A stretch of 51,347 nucleotides of DNA from Deltaproteobacteria bacterium (GCA_031285295.1 JAITWK010000007.1:1-51347); one strand, 5' to 3'. Numbered from the stretch's first letter, positions 39,345 through 47,811 are shown. The notes: a model not told the origin generated them from the letters alone. Numbers and translations are program-made.

Positions 39345-40678
39345 GCGGCACCCCGCGTTGTGAGCAGTTCATCAAAGAGCAGACCATCCGATTCCCGCAC
39401 AACTTGTTTGCCGGTGTAGTTCTGCCAGCGCAGAATCTGCACCTGAGCGTAGCGCGGATCAATCTCCATACTGCAACAGGCCCGGCCAAGCTGCTCACAG
39501 GCAATCATGGTGCTGCCGGAGCCGCCGAAGGGATCAAAAACGAGGCCGCCGCTGCGTGAAGAATTGCCGATGCAGGCCGCCACCAGTTCTACCGGCTTGG
39601 TGGTAGGGTGCAGTTCTGAGCGCGTAGGCTTGCGGACATTGATGACAGTGCCGGGCAATTCTTCCAGTTCGCCGCGCAGGCGATAGAGTTTGCCGCCCAG
39701 CAAAAGCGTGTAGGAGCCGTCATCTTGCTGCTGCACGTTCTCGATCCCGGTTTCCAATACGGTTTTGGCCTTGCGGTCGCCATACCATTTATGCGCCGCG
39801 CCTGGCTTCCAGCCGTAGAGAATCGGCTCATGCTGCCAGTGGTAATCGCTTCGGCCCAATGTGCCTTGCCCTTTATTCCAGATTAGGCAGCTTGCCAGCC
39901 GGAATCCGGCTTGTCCGAAGGAGGTACGAAAAGCCATTCCGCCCCCGGTTTCGGAGTGGGCGACATACACCGCCCCGCCCATCCGCAGAGCGGCGAACAT
40001 GCGCTCATGCGCCAGACGCAGGAAATCCTGAAATTCAGCGGCTGACATTTTGTCATTGCGGATGTTGCCAGCCTTGCTTTCATAAGCAACATTGTAGGGC
40101 GGATCCGTCCAAATCATGTCTGCTTCCTTGCCGCCCAAGAGATAGCCCACATGCACGCTATTCAACGTATCACCGCAAAGCAGACGATGCGGCCCCAGCA
40201 GCCAGAGTTCGCCTTCTTTCACCAGCGGATACTGCGGTGGATCCGGCACGGCGTCCGGGTCTTTTTCCGTTGCCGAAGCTTTAAGCAGTTTATCCAGCTC
40301 GCTCTGATCAAACCCCGTGAAGGCGATATCAAAGCTGGCTTCCAACAAAGCCGTGACTTCCTGCATGAGCAGATCGTTATCCCAGGCCGCCCAGGTTGCG
40401 GAACGGTTCACGATCAGGCGGTAGGCCCGTACCTGTTCCGGCGTGAAATCATCGGCCAGAATCACGGGTACCTCGGTCATACCCATTTCGATGGCGGCCT
40501 TCAGGCGCAAATGCCCGTCAATCAGTTCGCCATCACTCCTGGCCAACAAAGGGGCACGAAAACCGAACATCCGCAAATCTTCCACCATGCGCGGAACCAC
40601 TGCGTCATTTTTGCGCGGGTTGCCAGCATAAGGAACAAGGCGTGATACCGGCCAATATTCGACACACATCTTAGACAT
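39341..40678 (-). CDS. ParB-like domain fused to N6-adenine-type DNA methyltransferase
   Basis: Start MSKMCVEYWP at 40678 overlaps the upstream stop; 445 residues. The first ~120 residues are a ParB N-terminal domain (NPRKNDAVVPRMVEDLRMFGFRAPLL, ELIDGHLRLKAAIEMG). Then a beta-class methyltransferase: TDPPYN (motif IV) first, target-recognition middle, and DPFGGSGST (motif I) near the end. DPPY suggests N6-adenine. The ParB part is often found in phage methylases. It would protect or mark phage DNA. Tandem with a paralogue. Confidence 0.88.
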   Translation of the reverse strand: MSKMCVEYWPVSRLVPYAGNPRKNDAVVPRMVEDLRMFGFRAPLLARSDGELIDGHLRLKAAIEMGMTEVPVILADDFTPEQVRAYRLIVNRSATWAAWDNDLLMQEVTALLEASFDIAFTGFDQSELDKLLKASATEKDPDAVPDPPQYPLVKEGELWLLGPHRLLCGDTLNSVHVGYLLGGKEADMIWTDPPYNVAYESKAGNIRNDKMSAAEFQDFLRLAHERMFAALRMGGAVYVAHSETGGGMAFRTSFGQAGFRLASCLIWNKGQGTLGRSDYHWQHEPILYGWKPGAAHKWYGDRKAKTVLETGIENVQQQDDGSYTLLLGGKLYRLRGELEELPGTVINVRKPTRSELHPTTKPVELVAACIGNSSRSGGLVFDPFGGSGSTMIACEQLGRACCSMEIDPRYAQVQILRWQNYTGKQVVRESDGLLFDELLTTRGAA

Positions 40679-42053
40679 GAGCGGCCTCCTGACGGCTGGC
40701 GGCAACCTGCGCGAAGCTCTCGCCGCTGGAGCGCAGAGTTATGGGAATATCTGGAAAAAGACGGGAAAAACGAATCAGGGCCACATCCACATAGGCGGGT
40801 GCTATCTCCACAGCTCGTACCTTTACGCCACGGCGTTGTCCGGCGATGACCGTGGTACCGGAACCGCAGAAAGGTTCAAACACCACATCTCCGGTCTGGG
40901 CCCAGGTGGCGATGATGTATTCCGGAAAGGCGATAGGGAAAACGGCCGGGTGGTCTATATCTTTACCAATGGGGCCGCGCTGCCGACCAATATGTACGAT
41001 GGAATCGGGAATACGGTAGTCCTGAGTCGGCTTGCCCTCGTGTGTCCATGTCCCGACCTTGCCATCAGGATCACGAATGCCGGAGGATGTGCCGTCCTTC
41101 CGCAAATGGGAGGTCTGCCCCGCATAGATGCAGGGCACAATTTTGTTTGGCCGCCGCGCCTCTTTGTTGAAGTGGAAAATAAACTCGTGGCTCGGAGCCA
41201 GACGTCCGCTCCAGTCACCGGGCAGTCCAAATCCCTGATCCCAAACATACCAGCCAAAAAAACGCCAGCCGCTTGTACGCATGCATTCAATCCATCCGTT
41301 CCAATACGGCTGAACCTCATGATCGCGGTGAATTAAACCTAGATTCACCAGCACCTGAGCATCGGGTGATACAGGCAAACTGCGAAACACACCCTGCATG
41401 AGCGAATCCCAGTCTTTTATCTTGTGCGTATAATCGCGCTGACCGCCATAAGGTGGGCTGGTAAAGCACAAAGAGGCTGGCCCGGAATCCATGAGTGCGG
41501 CAACTGCGTCCGCATCAGCGGAATCAGCGCAGACAATGGCGTGTTCGCCAAGCTGCCAGATGTCGCCAAGACGCGTCACCGGGTTCGCAGGCGGTTCCGG
41601 AAGTTCTTCTTCCTCAGGCGTATCGCCGGAGAGCAGTTGAGTCGTCTGTGCATCCTCCAGAAATTTTTCCAATTCGCCCATATCAAAGCCTGTGAAACGA
41701 ATATCAAAAGAATCTGCTTGGAGAGCGCGAATTTCCGCAATCAGCAAATCTTCATCCCATTCCGCCCAAGATGCAGATTGGTTCACCAGAATGCGAAAGG
41801 CCCGTACTTGCTCTGGTGTCATATCATCGCAGATGATGACCGGCACAGATTCCAATCCCATATCCAGCGCAGCCTTGAGACGCAGATGCCCGTCAATGAC
41901 TTCGCCATCGTTCTTGGCCAGAATGGGAATGCGAAACCCAAATTCCCGCAGGGCTTCCACCATGCGCGGTACAGCGGCATCGTTCTTGCGCGGATTTTTA
42001 GCGTAAGGGCGCAGGCGTTCGACAGGCCAGTTTTCCACATGTAAATCAGACAT
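40671..42053 (-). CDS. ParB-like domain fused to N4-cytosine-type DNA methyltransferase
   Basis: The start MSDLHVENWPVERLRP at 42053 is chosen; the upstream 190 residues of the longer frame lie antisense-like over the primase and are spurious. 460 residues. The ParB-like N-terminus (NPRKNDAAVPRMVEALREFGFRIPIL, DGEVIDGHLRLKAALDMG) is nearly the same as in the neighbouring gene. The methyltransferase has TSPPYG (a TSPPY motif, more usual in N4-cytosine enzymes) and FEPFCGSGTT. So the pair differ in target chemistry by motif. Confidence 0.87.
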   Translation of the reverse strand: MSDLHVENWPVERLRPYAKNPRKNDAAVPRMVEALREFGFRIPILAKNDGEVIDGHLRLKAALDMGLESVPVIICDDMTPEQVRAFRILVNQSASWAEWDEDLLIAEIRALQADSFDIRFTGFDMGELEKFLEDAQTTQLLSGDTPEEEELPEPPANPVTRLGDIWQLGEHAIVCADSADADAVAALMDSGPASLCFTSPPYGGQRDYTHKIKDWDSLMQGVFRSLPVSPDAQVLVNLGLIHRDHEVQPYWNGWIECMRTSGWRFFGWYVWDQGFGLPGDWSGRLAPSHEFIFHFNKEARRPNKIVPCIYAGQTSHLRKDGTSSGIRDPDGKVGTWTHEGKPTQDYRIPDSIVHIGRQRGPIGKDIDHPAVFPIAFPEYIIATWAQTGDVVFEPFCGSGTTVIAGQRRGVKVRAVEIAPAYVDVALIRFSRLFPDIPITLRSSGESFAQVAASRQEAAHV

Positions 42054-43569
42054 GAGCTTCCTCCACGCCGAGCGGCGCAAGCATTTGTGGGGAAAAAAGA
42101 AAATCAGCCAGACATTGCGGGTGCCCCTTGCATCTGTGACAATAACGGCGATATCGCCAATTCCAGGGTTTATCAGTTGATTTTTCGGTTTTTGGACACA
42201 CCACCAGCACATCACCATTGTCAGATTTTCCGGCGTAGTATTTACGCAGCGAGGCAGTGGAGTTGGGAAAACCTTTTGGATAAGCAGCATAGGCAAGTGG
42301 AGTGTCGCTTCCGGCTTGTGGCCAGCGATTGACAACTGGAGCGGCAACAGAAACCGGAGCAGGCGCAGCGGAAAGAATCGCCCCGCCCCCCGAAGCCGAC
42401 AATCCAGAAACAGATTGTCCCAAGCTCCCAATAGATTCAGGCATTCCCTGTCTAATCCATTCTGCAAGATCGACGCCCAGGGCGAATGCCTCACCGGGAT
42501 CCTTGCCCTGGGGAACTGGCCAACGCTTGGCCACAGCATAGTTTTCTTTCCACCAGAGCCAGCCCTGATACCCAGGCCGCTTGCCCTTGGCATCCGCCGT
42601 ATCAAAATCCAGAGCAACCAGTATTAGTTTTGCCCGGGCTAACCTTCGGTGAGTACCCGCATCCGGCTTGCCCAAATTGGTCAGAGCGGCCAGCACGCCA
42701 ACCTTGCCGCCGCACGCATGATGTACGGCGCAGGCGTCCAGTTCCGCTTCCACCACCACCCATGTGGCCAAATCATCCGAGACGCCGACTGGCGGCAACG
42801 TCATGGGCGCTTGCCCGGAGCCTTCCAGCAGTATGTACTTGGCGTCCTTGCCTTCCCGTAAATCTTCCTTGCGGCGGCGCAGCCGGACGCGATGAGCCTC
42901 ATCACCGTTCCAGAGAGGGATTGTCAGGGCGCGTGGAATCCATAAAGAGCTTCGTGTTTTCGTACCGTCCGCGTTTTTCTTGTCCGGCAAATCAAAAGCG
43001 GATCTGGCGCGGTATAGGCAAGTGCCGGTTTTGTCCTCACCTTCCAGATAGCCGAGCCGATACCGTGTCACTGCCTCCAAAGGCAGGCCGCGTCCGGCGA
43101 GGTAGGCAAGTATTTTTCCGTTGGCCAGCAATTGCTCATGCGCTGCCAGGGCCATCTTTGTTGCCTGGCCCCGCCATTTTTCCGAGGGAGTATTCCATTG
43201 CTTCGGTGTCCAACTGGCGCTTTCGCGCTTCGGCTGCCGGAGCGGACGGAACTTGCGCGAAGATTCGTCCATCTCGATACGCAGTTCCTTGCAAGCCGCT
43301 TGGTATTCCAAGCCATCGCAGAACTTGAGCAGGTCGATGATATCGCCAGTAACTCCGCATTTCCGACACCAGAATGTGCCTGGCACCCCGGCGCGTTGCG
43401 CCGTTGCGCCGCCATCCTGATTCGGCCAAACATGAAAGCGGTCATTGCCGCCGCCACACACAGGGCATGGGCTATGCCATTCTTCGCCTTTATCACTGCT
43501 GCGGCTGACAAATTTTACTTTGGAGCTTTCCACCTTGCGCCGAACGATGTCGAGAATCAGTTCGCTCAT
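42046..43569 (-). CDS. Phage primase (CHC2 zinc finger and Toprim-like)
   Basis: The start MSELILDIVRRKVE at 43569 has GGAGG 6 nt ahead; 507 residues. A zinc ribbon lies at C35/C38 and C68/C71 (CPVCGGGNDRFHVWP ... FWCRKCG). The middle contains RGLPLEAVTRYRLGYL and a Toprim-like VVVEAELDACAVHHACGG and LVALDFDTADAKGK. It would make primers for phage replication, paired with the helicase upstream. Confidence 0.88.
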   Translation of the reverse strand: MSELILDIVRRKVESSKVKFVSRSSDKGEEWHSPCPVCGGGNDRFHVWPNQDGGATAQRAGVPGTFWCRKCGVTGDIIDLLKFCDGLEYQAACKELRIEMDESSRKFRPLRQPKRESASWTPKQWNTPSEKWRGQATKMALAAHEQLLANGKILAYLAGRGLPLEAVTRYRLGYLEGEDKTGTCLYRARSAFDLPDKKNADGTKTRSSLWIPRALTIPLWNGDEAHRVRLRRRKEDLREGKDAKYILLEGSGQAPMTLPPVGVSDDLATWVVVEAELDACAVHHACGGKVGVLAALTNLGKPDAGTHRRLARAKLILVALDFDTADAKGKRPGYQGWLWWKENYAVAKRWPVPQGKDPGEAFALGVDLAEWIRQGMPESIGSLGQSVSGLSASGGGAILSAAPAPVSVAAPVVNRWPQAGSDTPLAYAAYPKGFPNSTASLRKYYAGKSDNGDVLVVCPKTEKSTDKPWNWRYRRYCHRCKGHPQCLADFLFSPQMLAPLGVEEAHV

Positions 43570-43574
43570 AACCG

Positions 43575-43809
43575 ATCCTCCCAAGTTCCCCAAAAATGAG
43601 AGATGGAGACGGCGCGTAAAACTAACCACCACAACCCTTTTTTTCTTTTTTGGGAGGATGGGAGGTTATTATACAACTCATGTGGGCGCGAGTCCCCCTT
43701 TCTCATGTGTGCGGGGGCTTGTAGAAAAATCCTCCCAAACTCCCAAGTTGTTGACAGACAAGGCTTTGCCGCCAACCCAAAATGGGAAGGTGTGGGAACT
43801 TGGGAGGAT
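43575..43809. other. Iteron-like repeat cluster between helicase and primase, candidate origin
   Basis: ATCCTCCCAAGTTCCC (43575-43590) recurs as its exact 16-bp inverse at 43794-43809. Two shorter copies lie between: TGGGAGGAT (43651-43659, inverse) and ATCCTCCCA (43729-43737, direct, followed by a second CCCAAGTT). The four are arranged as two inverted pairs around a T-rich tract (about 43638-43650). No gene occupies the gap. A replication origin is the most economical reading. Confidence 0.5.
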
Positions 43810-43828
43810 TGCAGGCAAAAAAGGGCCA

Positions 43829-45430
43829 TCATGACCGCCCCCTGGATGCTTTTTTGTCCTCCTCAGCTTTGGCGGTGTCATACTCAGCTTGCACGTCCGG
43901 CTTGATCTCCACGCCATGGTAGAATTTGACGCTGGATTTTTTGGATATGATGCCTTTTTTCTCCAGCGTTTGCGTGACCCGTTTGGCGCTGTAATTGTAT
44001 GTACTCCCGAAGGTCTGCCGGAGCCACCAGTTGCAGACGGACACGAAGGTTGCGACAGCAGTAGTCGTTTTCCAATCGGATCCATCGGGGGGCTGCGCCT
44101 CGCGGATACATGCATCGGTCAGGAACTGGCCGATGTCGTCAAAGTTTTCCCGCTGTTCCTTGGTGTAGGCCAGCACCTTTTCCGGTGGCCTGAGGCCGCC
44201 ATCCAAATAATCCATGCAGCCCTGAACCATGCAGGCCAGAACCCCTGACGGATCTTCCTCCAAAGCGGTAGCTATGCGCGGGTCGCGCTTGCGCTCGTCC
44301 GGATCCTTGGGATCATCGACAAAACGGATGGGCCAATGCACGGCATGAAGCCGCGTCCAGAAAGCGTCATCATCAGATTTCATCCGTGGCAATTCGTTGG
44401 TAAAGAAAAAAAGCAGATGGGTCTGGGCCCAGGATGTCATGAGTTTGTCATTGATGCCTCTGGCGGTGATGATGGAGCCGCCCGTCAAATCTTTCAGCTT
44501 GGCCATCGCAATCTTCTGGCCGGACTCGCCCTCGGATGCGAAGGCCATCTTCGCGCCGCGAAGCGCCATGACGTCCGGCTCCGGCTGTGAGCCGGAACGC
44601 TGGAAGGTTTGTTGCAACAGCATGGCCGTTGGAATTTTAATAGCTAGGTCATGGCCAAGCACTTTGAAGATGACCTTCATCAGGGTATCTTTTCCGTTGC
44701 GCCCGCGGGGGCCGTGGAAGATGACCCAGATGTGATCGTCCCTTCTGCCGAGCAAACCGTAGCCTAGCAGGCGCAGAATGTACTGCACCATCTCCGTGTC
44801 GCCATCGAAGCAAGAGTTCAAGAAGTCCATGAACTTTTGGTTCGGCGTGAGTCCTTTCCATTCGGTCGGACAGGCGTTCAGCACATATTGCTCCGGCTTG
44901 CCGGGCGCAGCTTCGCCCGTGCGCAGGTCGATGACGCCATTCGGGCAAGCCAGCAGATACTCCTGTTTGTCCAGTTCCTCGCCTTCAATGCAAAGCGGTT
45001 CGTCAATGGTGGCCGCGCAGTCCAGCAGATTTTCCCGTCCGGACATATCCCGGAGTACGTTGAGGCGCTTGCGTACCAGTTTGTAAAGGTCGGAACCCTC
45101 TTCTTCATTGGCCAAAATGCGCTGGTACTGCTCGCACACTCGCTCAATCGCCGCCAGAGATCGGCGTGAATTGATATCTTCGCTCCAGTGGTGGCCAGCC
45201 CATCGCAGCCACCGGCCCCATCGTTCGACAAAAACAAACTGCCCCCGGAACATGGCCGCGAACAGATTCGCATCGCCAACACGGTTGCCGTAAAGACAGG
45301 TTTTTAGAAAATCTATACCAAGGGTAGTCTCTTTTTTCTCGGCAGACTGCGGAGCGGTACGCTCCTCCTCTAAAACCCGCGCCTCTACTTGTTTTTTAAG
45401 GGCATCGGCAGTAGTGGATTTATCGCTCAT
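43829..45430 (-). CDS. D5/SF3-type replicative helicase-primase
   Basis: 533 residues. Residues 40-140 look like a D5 N-terminal region (YGNRVGDANLFAAMFRGQFVFVERWGRWLRW). Walker A GPRGRNGKDT is at residues 240-249; the Walker B/sensor area follows (MALRGAKMAFASEGESG), then a SF3 motif C-like LLFFFTNELPRM. The C-terminal 100 residues are a winged helix-like domain (YSAKRVTQTLEKKGI). It is the phage helicase and would load at the origin with the primase. Confidence 0.88.
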   Translation of the reverse strand: MSDKSTTADALKKQVEARVLEEERTAPQSAEKKETTLGIDFLKTCLYGNRVGDANLFAAMFRGQFVFVERWGRWLRWAGHHWSEDINSRRSLAAIERVCEQYQRILANEEEGSDLYKLVRKRLNVLRDMSGRENLLDCAATIDEPLCIEGEELDKQEYLLACPNGVIDLRTGEAAPGKPEQYVLNACPTEWKGLTPNQKFMDFLNSCFDGDTEMVQYILRLLGYGLLGRRDDHIWVIFHGPRGRNGKDTLMKVIFKVLGHDLAIKIPTAMLLQQTFQRSGSQPEPDVMALRGAKMAFASEGESGQKIAMAKLKDLTGGSIITARGINDKLMTSWAQTHLLFFFTNELPRMKSDDDAFWTRLHAVHWPIRFVDDPKDPDERKRDPRIATALEEDPSGVLACMVQGCMDYLDGGLRPPEKVLAYTKEQRENFDDIGQFLTDACIREAQPPDGSDWKTTTAVATFVSVCNWWLRQTFGSTYNYSAKRVTQTLEKKGIISKKSSVKFYHGVEIKPDVQAEYDTAKAEEDKKASRGRS

Positions 45431-45679
45431 GCGTTCCCCTCCAACTACAGGAAAGCCTGTAATGTTGCGCTATCTTTCCGTTTTTCCGCGAGGATTTTCC
45501 GCCAGACCTGAACGAAAGCCGGGCTTGATATACCGTCAGGGGGCAAAAAGGCCAGGAAGGACCCGTGACAGGCAGGGCAGGTGCATTGCCGCATGGGAGC
45601 ATTTGGTTAGCCTCTTGGGAGAGGGGTGAAAGGGGGGCGAGGGCCGCGCACTCAAGAGCGGGCTTCGCCCTAAAAGGAA

Positions 45680-45759
45680 GCGCACACAATGTTCCATCCT
45701 CCACGGTTATCGGGTGCGTATAAAGCTCCCGTTGACCGAGTGATGGGCATTGTGTGCGC
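45680..45759. repeat. 12-bp inverted repeat with 56-bp spacer
   Basis: GCGCACACAATG (45680-45691) and CATTGTGTGCGC (45748-45759) are perfectly complementary. The spacer contains TTGACC. It could be an operator pair, a recombination-directionality site, or a transcript stem. Confidence 0.6.
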
Positions 45760-45808
45760 CCAATTTGATACAACCCAGGAATAGGAAGACCTGGAGTGCG
45801 TTGACTAC

Positions 45809-45829
45809 GTGTACAAAACTTGTGTACAA
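45809..45829. repeat. Paired GTGTACAA repeats, arm-type sites (right, inside the prophage)
   Basis: GTGTACAA at 45809-45816 and TGTGTACAA at 45821-45829, about 100 bp inside attR. They match the pairs near attL and beyond attR. Confidence 0.55.
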
Positions 45830-45925
45830 ACACACGCGCACAGTGATGCATTTTCATGCACTCCTATGCACATAAGGGCTTTGATTTACTTGGCTAGCAG
45901 GCAATTGTCCCACGGTGTGAATTAT

Positions 45926-45969
45926 CTTTCACGCCGTCGACAGGGGTTCAAATCCCCTTGGGGACGCCA
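45926..45969. other. attR core (prophage right attachment site)
   Basis: Identical to 663-706, a duplicate of the tRNA-Glu 3' part from the anticodon loop to CCA. It lacks the tRNA 5' half, so no second functional tRNA is present. Confidence 0.93.
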
Positions 45970-45999
45970 AGAATTTCAAAGGGTTATGTGCTGTTTCAT

Positions 46000-46509
46000 T
46001 TATTGAAGCTCGCTGTGTACAAGCCCTTGTGTACAAGATGCCTCGGAAGCTGCGAACTTCCGGGGCATTTCCTTTGCCGCCATAGCGCAGGGCACATACG
46101 CTGCCCCGCACTCATAATCACTAATCAGACCGCTTACGGTTCGGCCCAAAAGCATTATGCAGACCAGGGCGCATAGCCCCATCGGCAACAAGGTTGACCA
46201 ATTAATCCGCACGGCGAGTTTTTGCGCCAATTCCGCTACACTTTCCACCAGCCGACCTTGCGCCCGCTGTGCCTCCGCTTCGGCGGCAGCAGCAATCCCC
46301 TGCGTAATTTCCGCAGAAGCCGCGCTGATTTTTTCCGGCAACACCTCGTAGTAGGTTTTCTGGTACTCCATTGCCGCCAGCATATCCCAGATCGCATCGT
46401 CAGCATGGAGGCCGAGGATATGCCCGATTCTGCGGAGCCGTTCCTTTTCTTCCGGCTCCAGTTTGCGCTCCAACAGGGTTTCAAGATGTTGGATTTTATC
46501 CGCGTTCAT
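46000..46509 (-). CDS. TraM-like mobilization protein with integrase-derived tail
   Basis: 169 residues. The N-terminal part (QHLETLLERKLEPEEKERLRR) is an alpha-helical domain, then an amphipathic helix region (AAAAEAEAQRAQGRLVESVAELAQKLAV), and one transmembrane helix (LLPMGLCALVCIMLLG). The last 45 residues (TVSGLI...CTQGLVHSELQ) align with the phage integrase C-terminus (AVSGLI...CTQELVHSRLQ) because both are encoded by att-flanking DNA. Order TraM-TraL-TraK matches IncP RP4. The TraM name is by place, not by detailed sequence match. Confidence 0.6.
   Translation of the reverse strand: MNADKIQHLETLLERKLEPEEKERLRRIGHILGLHADDAIWDMLAAMEYQKTYYEVLPEKISAASAEITQGIAAAAEAEAQRAQGRLVESVAELAQKLAVRINWSTLLPMGLCALVCIMLLGRTVSGLISDYECGAAYVPCAMAAKEMPRKFAASEASCTQGLVHSELQ
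46014..46036. repeat. Paired TGTGTACAA repeats beyond attR
   Basis: TGTGTACAA at 46014-46022 and 46028-46036, 14-bp period as at 751-773. They lie in the 3' end of the TraM-like gene, in the same relation to the core as the phage pair. Confidence 0.6.
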
Positions 46510-47279
46510 ACCTCGACCTCCGGTGTTTCCGGTGTCGTTGCCGTAGATTCAGGTTCAGCTTTTGGCGATTCCGGTTTCGGTTCCATCAAACCCCGGTCGA
46601 ACAATTCACCGCAACGGGTGCGCCAACGCATCAACTCCACCCGCGTTCCGAGAGGCATTTCAGGAATGGCGGCGCGGATGGCCATTCTTTTGGAGTAGAG
46701 CCAGTCCGTGACCCGGTTTGCCACAACCGGAAAATCTAGCGTTTGCCCGACTTGTTCAACCACCTCCCGCATCTTGGAACCGTTGTAGGTGTCGAAGCGT
46801 TCCGGTTCGCCGAAGTACAAATTCCGGCAGGCATGAATGATCGTATCGGGAAATGCCTGTTGGAACGAGTGCAACAGTTCGATGGAATCACGATGGCGGT
46901 TGATGAGCCAGAAGACGGTCAGCGTCCTGCCGACTTCCTGCAAGGCTCCCTGCATGATCTCGCCATAGTTCGCGGTGCTGGTTTTGGTTCTGGCAGCGGC
47001 GTTGATGAGTACCACATGCTCAGGAAACAGTTGCACCGTGTCGAGCAGGTCGGCCCAACCGTCCGCGCTATCCAGCGAGTTCATCAGGCAATGCAGGTTC
47101 GCAAGCCCAAGACCTTCATGCGATTTGAAAACGTCCGGGTTGTCGGTGTCGGTATCCACAAGCAGGAGGTTCCGGTTTTGAGAGAGCAGATACTCGGTCA
47201 GAGCGAAAGAAAAAAGACTTTTGCCCACGCCGCCCTTGCCGCCACCAACATAATAGATGGGGTACTGATTGCCGTTCAT
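46506..47279 (-). CDS. ParA/MinD-family ATPase, TraL-like
   Basis: 257 residues. A deviant Walker A GGKGGVGKS lies at residues 12-21; DTDTDNPDV follows in the switch area. The C-terminus is a low-complexity Pro/Glu tail. In RP4-type transfer regions TraL is a small MinD-like ATPase next to TraK and TraM; the same order occurs here. It overlaps the TraM-like gene by 4 bp. It could help position the relaxosome. Confidence 0.78.
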   Translation of the reverse strand: MNGNQYPIYYVGGGKGGVGKSLFSFALTEYLLSQNRNLLLVDTDTDNPDVFKSHEGLGLANLHCLMNSLDSADGWADLLDTVQLFPEHVVLINAAARTKTSTANYGEIMQGALQEVGRTLTVFWLINRHRDSIELLHSFQQAFPDTIIHACRNLYFGEPERFDTYNGSKMREVVEQVGQTLDFPVVANRVTDWLYSKRMAIRAAIPEMPLGTRVELMRWRTRCGELFDRGLMEPKPESPKAEPESTATTPETPEVEV

Positions 47280-47280
47280 A

Positions 47281-47811
47281 TTATAGCTCCGAATCGGGTA
47301 AGTCCGGCGTGAAATAAGACGGCATCTTTTTGAGTGCCTCCAGTTGTGCCGGAGTTGGTTGTGGGGTTGCCTGTTTGACGGGTGCCACAGGTGCCGCCGT
47401 AGTTGCGGGTGTCACTGGGGCTGCTTTCCGTTCTGGAACTGCCGGGGATTCCGGTTTGACCGGAGGTGTGTTTTCCGTCTGCTCCGGTGGCGTTGTGGGT
47501 TTCGGCTGAGATGCTTTCCGTTTTGTTGGTGCGTCCTTTCCGGTTTCCGCAGCTTCGCCCTTTGCTGATTGTGGCAGGTTCGTCAGTACGAAGTCATTGA
47601 AGGTTGTGGACGAGATAGGCAGGTCAGCCGTGGCAATGGCCTTGCGTATCTCCGTGCGGTCGTATCCCTTATCCAGAGCATCCTGAATCCCTCCCTTGAG
47701 CATCGCCAGTGCTTCTCGTGCTGTTTTGCGGTTATCCTTGACCGGAAGAGCGCGAAGCACCTTGAGTGCCGCAGTGATTGTTTCCGGTTCAAAGCGTTTT
47801 TTCCCAGACAT
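47281..47811 (-). CDS. TraK-like oriT-binding protein
   Basis: 176 residues. A helical N-terminal domain (ETITAALKVLRALPVKDNRKTAREALAMLKGGIQDALDKG, TTFNDFVL) and a long Pro/Thr/Lys tail. It lies just beside the oriT on the leftward side, as traK does in RP4, where TraK bends DNA at oriT. Assignment is by place and general architecture. Confidence 0.6.
   Translation of the reverse strand: MSGKKRFEPETITAALKVLRALPVKDNRKTAREALAMLKGGIQDALDKGYDRTEIRKAIATADLPISSTTFNDFVLTNLPQSAKGEAAETGKDAPTKRKASQPKPTTPPEQTENTPPVKPESPAVPERKAAPVTPATTAAPVAPVKQATPQPTPAQLEALKKMPSYFTPDLPDSEL

Larger units (their letters stand above)
45431..45925. other. Non-coding region at the right end, upstream of the replication operon
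   Basis: 495 bp without a convincing gene; the minus-strand frame covering 45420-45857 has no SD and odd composition. It must contain the promoter for the leftward replication operon. It has a 12-bp perfect inverted repeat (45680-45691 and 45748-45759) and two GTGTACAA arm-type repeats near attR. Confidence 0.6.
663..45969. mobile_element. Complete prophage, contractile-tail type with DGR
   Basis: The element is bounded by 44-bp direct repeats derived from tRNA-Glu and has a tyrosine integrase next to attL. It contains full regulation, replication, packaging, head, lysis and tail modules with no frame broken in any structural gene, so it may be functional. Head genes resemble lambda-type families (GpA terminase, gpB portal, protease/scaffold, gpD, gpE capsid). 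Tail genes follow the P2 families. Nearly all genes read leftward; the repressor, the SWIM gene and one small gene read rightward. Confidence 0.93.

Noticed and set aside
42047..42617. N-terminal 188 residues of the long frame of the second methyltransferase
   Set aside because: They overlap the end of the primase in another frame and have no homology pattern; the real start is at 42053 with a ParB domain directly after.
45420..45857. A 145-residue leftward frame upstream of the helicase gene
   Set aside because: No ribosome-binding site, many Pro/Cys/Ser/Arg residues of antisense type, and it covers the repeat-rich end of the prophage. I treat the stretch as non-coding.
630..45969. Two functional tRNA-Glu genes
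   Set aside because: The right copy contains only the 3' 44 bp; no 5' half precedes it.
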